Below are positions 6,902-9,270 of a stretch of 9,270 bases of DNA, in pieces (within the stretch, counting starts at the first letter, position 1; every line of letters begins with the position of its first letter). Made by a program: the position numbers and the translations under genes. Source of the stretch: Acidobacteriota bacterium (lineage in GTDB: Bacteria; Acidobacteriota; Blastocatellia; Pyrinomonadales; Pyrinomonadaceae). Location of the stretch: positions 1-9,270 of the forward strand of contig CAUJFK010000046.1 of NCBI GenBank assembly GCA_963169175.1. Reading direction: 5' to 3'. The notes under the pieces are model-generated. The model did no database searches, had not been told where the DNA came from, and worked only from the letters and a program-made list of their open reading frames with translations.

Positions 6902-8683
6902 ATGAAACGATGCCCTGAATGCAGACGAGATTATTACGACGACACGCTGCTGTATTGTCTCGACGATGGCAATGCGCTGCTTGAAGGTCCGAGGGCACAG
7001 CTTGGAGTTCCGCCTTCAGGCGGCTCTTCGCTCGATGAACCGCAAACGGCGATCCTCTCAGAACCGCCTGCGTCAACTGGCGGCCAGTCGGTCGGCGAGA
7101 ATCCAACGCGGCCATTTATTCACACGACGGCAGCGGAGGCGGAGCCTCAGGAATCTTTGGGCGGGTTGCCGGAGAAGCACAGCTTCTCCGCAGATCGAGC
7201 GGCACGGCCGCAGGAAGCCGAGGCTGGAGATCGAGAGGAGCGGGGGAAAGTTGGCAAAAGCCAGGGGCTGTTGGCGGTTTTTGGAATCGTCGGGTTGTTG
7301 CTTGTCGGCGGATTCTTTGCTTACAGGTATTTCACTCCGACCAAACAGATCGAATCGATCGCCGTGATGCCGTTTGTTAATGAGAGTGGGAGCGCGGATG
7401 TTGAATATTTGTCAGATGGCATGACCGAGACGCTGATCCGCAGTCTGTCGCAGCTTCCGGGTTTGAATGTTAAATCGCGCTCGTCTGTTTTTCGGTATAA
7501 GGGGAAAGATGCGGACGCTAAAACAATTGGCAAAGAGCTTGGCGTTCAGGCGATCTTGAATGGGCATGTGGAGCAGCGGGGCGACCAATTGATCCTTAAT
7601 CTCGAGTTGATCGACCCGCAGACTGAAAATGTGATCTGGACGGATGAATACAACCGGAAGCAAAGTGATCTGGTTTCCCTGCAAAACGAGATCGCCCGTG
7701 ATGTCTCGACAAAGCTCAAGTTGAAATTGTCAGGAACTGATCAGCAGAAGCTCACCAAAAATTACACCGACGACTCCGAGGCGTATCGGCTTTATTTACA
7801 AGGCCGGTTCTATTGGAATAAACGCGCGGGGCGTGAATTCGCAAAAGCAGAAAATTATTTTCAGCAGGCCGTTGCGAAAGACCCGAACTTCGCGCTCGGT
7901 TACGTCGGGCTTGCCGATACCAATGAGGACAAGGACAGGCCAAAAAAGAAAGAATACATTTTGCACGCATTGGCACTCGATGACCAATTGCCGGAGGCCC
8001 ACGCTTCGCTCGGTTATCAGTATATGCTCGATTACGATTGGGCCTCCTCCGAGCGTGAACTAAATCGTGCGATAGAACTTAACCCAAACAATCCGCAAGC
8101 TCACGCGTGGAACGGCGCTCGGCTGATGATGCTAGGGCGATATGACGAGGCGATGGCGTCGATCAAGCGTTCCCTTGAGATCGATCCGACGGCGGCCGGG
8201 ACAAATTTTTACTACGGCATCCTATTGTTCGTGTCGGGCAAGACTGACGAAAGCATTCGGCAGTTGAATAAACTGGCTGAAATGGAACCAACGCTTCCGT
8301 GGACGCATGGTTGGCTTTCAAACGCCTACCGATATCAGGGGGATCTTCCCGGTGCGGTGGAGGAACGGGCGAAATCGATCGAGATCGCGGGCCGGCCCGA
8401 TGATGCCCGGTTGGTACGCGCAAGTTTTGCGAAGGACGGCTGGACCGGATATTTGCGCGAGATGGCGCAGCAACAAATTGCAAATCCAGGTCAGAGCCAA
8501 ACGACTCCGGCCATATTTTTGGCTGAGATCGGGGAAAAGGACGAGGCACTTGCCCACCTCGAAAAAGGTGCCGAGATCGGCGATTTTTGGCTCTTTATGA
8601 TCAAATTTGATCCGGCGTTTGATAGCCTGCGCGGCAATCCTCGATTTCAGGCTCTCGTGAAGAAATTTGATCCCTCGGAATAG
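6902..8683 (+). CDS. Ribbon-TM-FlgO-like-TPR membrane protein, paralogue 2
   Basis: A 593-aa protein with the same order of parts as the 2482 gene. Ribbon-like N-terminus with C4-x2-C7 and C19-LDDG; linker (about 29-120) rich in Pro, Ala, Ser and Glu; one membrane helix (about 122-140) ending AYRYF; FlgO-like domain (about 151-278, SIAVMPFVNESG, EYLSDGMTETL, RYKGK); TPR helices (about 292-500, for example AVAKDPNFALGYVGLAD and AIELNPNNPQAHAW); and a closing GEKDEALAHLEKGAEIG...LRGNPRFQALVKKF block. By hand count the FlgO-like domain is 65/127 identical to paralogue 1, while the linker is 47/59 identical. No Shine-Dalgarno is visible before the ATG at 6902; the start is supported by near-identity of the first 43 nt with paralogue 3. 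It likely forms an operon with paralogue 3. No enzyme domain is seen; a sensor or scaffold role is inferred from architecture. Confidence 0.9.
   Translation: MKRCPECRRDYYDDTLLYCLDDGNALLEGPRAQLGVPPSGGSSLDEPQTAILSEPPASTGGQSVGENPTRPFIHTTAAEAEPQESLGGLPEKHSFSADRAARPQEAEAGDREERGKVGKSQGLLAVFGIVGLLLVGGFFAYRYFTPTKQIESIAVMPFVNESGSADVEYLSDGMTETLIRSLSQLPGLNVKSRSSVFRYKGKDADAKTIGKELGVQAILNGHVEQRGDQLILNLELIDPQTENVIWTDEYNRKQSDLVSLQNEIARDVSTKLKLKLSGTDQQKLTKNYTDDSEAYRLYLQGRFYWNKRAGREFAKAENYFQQAVAKDPNFALGYVGLADTNEDKDRPKKKEYILHALALDDQLPEAHASLGYQYMLDYDWASSERELNRAIELNPNNPQAHAWNGARLMMLGRYDEAMASIKRSLEIDPTAAGTNFYYGILLFVSGKTDESIRQLNKLAEMEPTLPWTHGWLSNAYRYQGDLPGAVEERAKSIEIAGRPDDARLVRASFAKDGWTGYLREMAQQQIANPGQSQTTPAIFLAEIGEKDEALAHLEKGAEIGDFWLFMIKFDPAFDSLRGNPRFQALVKKFDPSE
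7010..7211 (+). repeat. String of five short palindromes inside the linker of paralogue 2
   Basis: Units: 7010-7023 (CCGCC-TTCA-GGCGG), 7064-7083 (CCGCC...GGCGG), 7136-7148 (GAGGC-GGA-GCCTC), 7170-7190 (perfect 9-bp stem CGGAGAAGC / GCTTCTCCG, loop ACA) and 7199-7211 (GCGGC-ACG-GCCGC). They match 2588-2824 in order. In the fourth unit an A-T pair of copy 1 is replaced by G-C here, so the stem is kept although both strands changed. Loops vary and stems do not, apart from the first stem, which is one pair longer here. Confidence 0.6.
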
Positions 8684-8689
8684 AGCTTT

Positions 8690-9270
8690 ATGAAACGATG
8701 CCCTGAATGCAGACGCGATTATTTCGACGACAGCTTATTTTACTGCCTAGATGATGGAGCTACGCTGCTGGAAGGGCCGGGCAATCTTGAACCTGTGACA
8801 GCGATCTTGGTTGACGCTGGCCGCCTCGCCTCTTCCGATCCTGGTGAGGCAGCCACGAGGATACAAGAAAATCCGATTGATAAACAGTCTCGACCGGATA
8901 ACGATAAAAGGAAAAGTTTGCGACTTGGTAACAAACCCTGGGTCATTGGGTCGGCCGTTGTCCTAGCCGTGTTGTGCATAGCTGGATACCGCTATTTGGT
9001 CAACAGCGGGCAAGACCAGATCGATTCAATTGCCGTTTTGCCGTTTGTAAATGAAAGCGCGAACGCTGATGTCGATTATCTTTCAGACGGAATGACGGAG
9101 GCTCTGATCAATACGCTTGCTCAACTGCCAAACTTGAGCGTTAAGCCAAGAAGTACGGTCTTTCGGTACAAAGGTCGCGAATCCGAAGTGAAAACGATAG
9201 GCCGTGAGCTGGAAGTTCGGGCAGTTCTAAATGGACGTTTCGTGCAGCGGGGAGATGACATTGCGTTATT
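8690..9270 (+). CDS. Ribbon-TM-FlgO-like membrane protein, paralogue 3 (3'-truncated by window end)
   Basis: The first 193 codons of a third family member; the frame is open to the window edge. It reads MKRCPECRRDYFDDSLFYCL (C4, C7, C19, then DDG), a shorter linker (about 29-82) without the palindromes of its two paralogues, a membrane helix (about 84-100, WVIGSAVVLAVLCIAGY) ending GYRYL, and a FlgO-like domain from 113 (SIAVLPFVNESA, DYLSDGMTEAL, RYKGR, LNGRFVQRGD). TPRs are expected beyond the edge by analogy. Over the first 79 FlgO-like residues it is 53/79 identical to paralogue 2, against 45/79 between paralogues 1 and 2, so it is the closer sister of paralogue 2. The ATG lies 6 bp after the stop of paralogue 2, which suggests co-transcription. 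No Shine-Dalgarno is evident; the start follows from homology. Confidence 0.88.
   Translation, partial: MKRCPECRRDYFDDSLFYCLDDGATLLEGPGNLEPVTAILVDAGRLASSDPGEAATRIQENPIDKQSRPDNDKRKSLRLGNKPWVIGSAVVLAVLCIAGYRYLVNSGQDQIDSIAVLPFVNESANADVDYLSDGMTEALINTLAQLPNLSVKPRSTVFRYKGRESEVKTIGRELEVRAVLNGRFVQRGDDIAL

Noticed and set aside
6900..7115. Antisense ORF containing RLKAELQ opposite paralogue 2
   Set aside because: The string comes from reading the palindromic repeat backwards; there is no independent start signal or domain. It is used only as a hint that the repeat is dispersed.

Overview
The window looks like a stretch of a mid-GC bacterial chromosome, most likely an acidobacterium of the Blastocatellia/Pyrinomonadales kind. 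That placement is an inference from protein architecture: a receptor Ser/Thr kinase with a PD40 propeller tail, and several short-ribbon/TM/FlgO-like/TPR proteins, both of which are typically multiplied in that group. All supported genes lie on the + strand. There is no rRNA, tRNA, CRISPR array, transposase or phage gene.

Layout: (1) 2-2284, the 3' part of a membrane Ser/Thr kinase gene that enters at the DFG motif and ends in a PD40 beta-propeller. (2) 2285-2481, a 197-bp gap with an exact extended -10 promoter match, a GC-alternating tract, a hairpin and a doubtful 31-codon ORF. (3) 2482-4317, sensor-like paralogue 1: N-terminal three-Cys ribbon, low-complexity linker, one membrane helix, FlgO-like domain, TPRs. 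(4) 4318-4431, a gap holding two hairpins, the second a plausible intrinsic terminator. (5) 4432-5997, an exported serine hydrolase of the beta-lactamase/class C PBP family with a DUF3471-like tail. (6) 6047-6871, a GNAT-type acetyltransferase. (7) 6902-8683, paralogue 2, same architecture as paralogue 1. (8) 8690-9270, the start of paralogue 3, only 6 bp after paralogue 2 and cut by the window edge.

The kinase and the three paralogues share one plan: a cytosolic N-terminal module, one membrane helix, and a large repeat-built domain probably outside the membrane. They look like an expanded family of envelope sensors or scaffolds. The hydrolase and acetyltransferase lie between family members with no evident functional link.

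The most striking signal is in the linkers of paralogues 1 and 2. Each carries five short palindromes in the same order, and one has a compensatory base-pair change between copies. By hand count the linkers are about 80% identical in protein, against about 51% for the folded FlgO-like domain beside them. Paralogue 3, which is closer to paralogue 2 in the FlgO-like domain, lacks the palindromes. This pattern suggests a translated palindromic (REP/MITE-like) repeat, or local gene conversion, inside reading frames.
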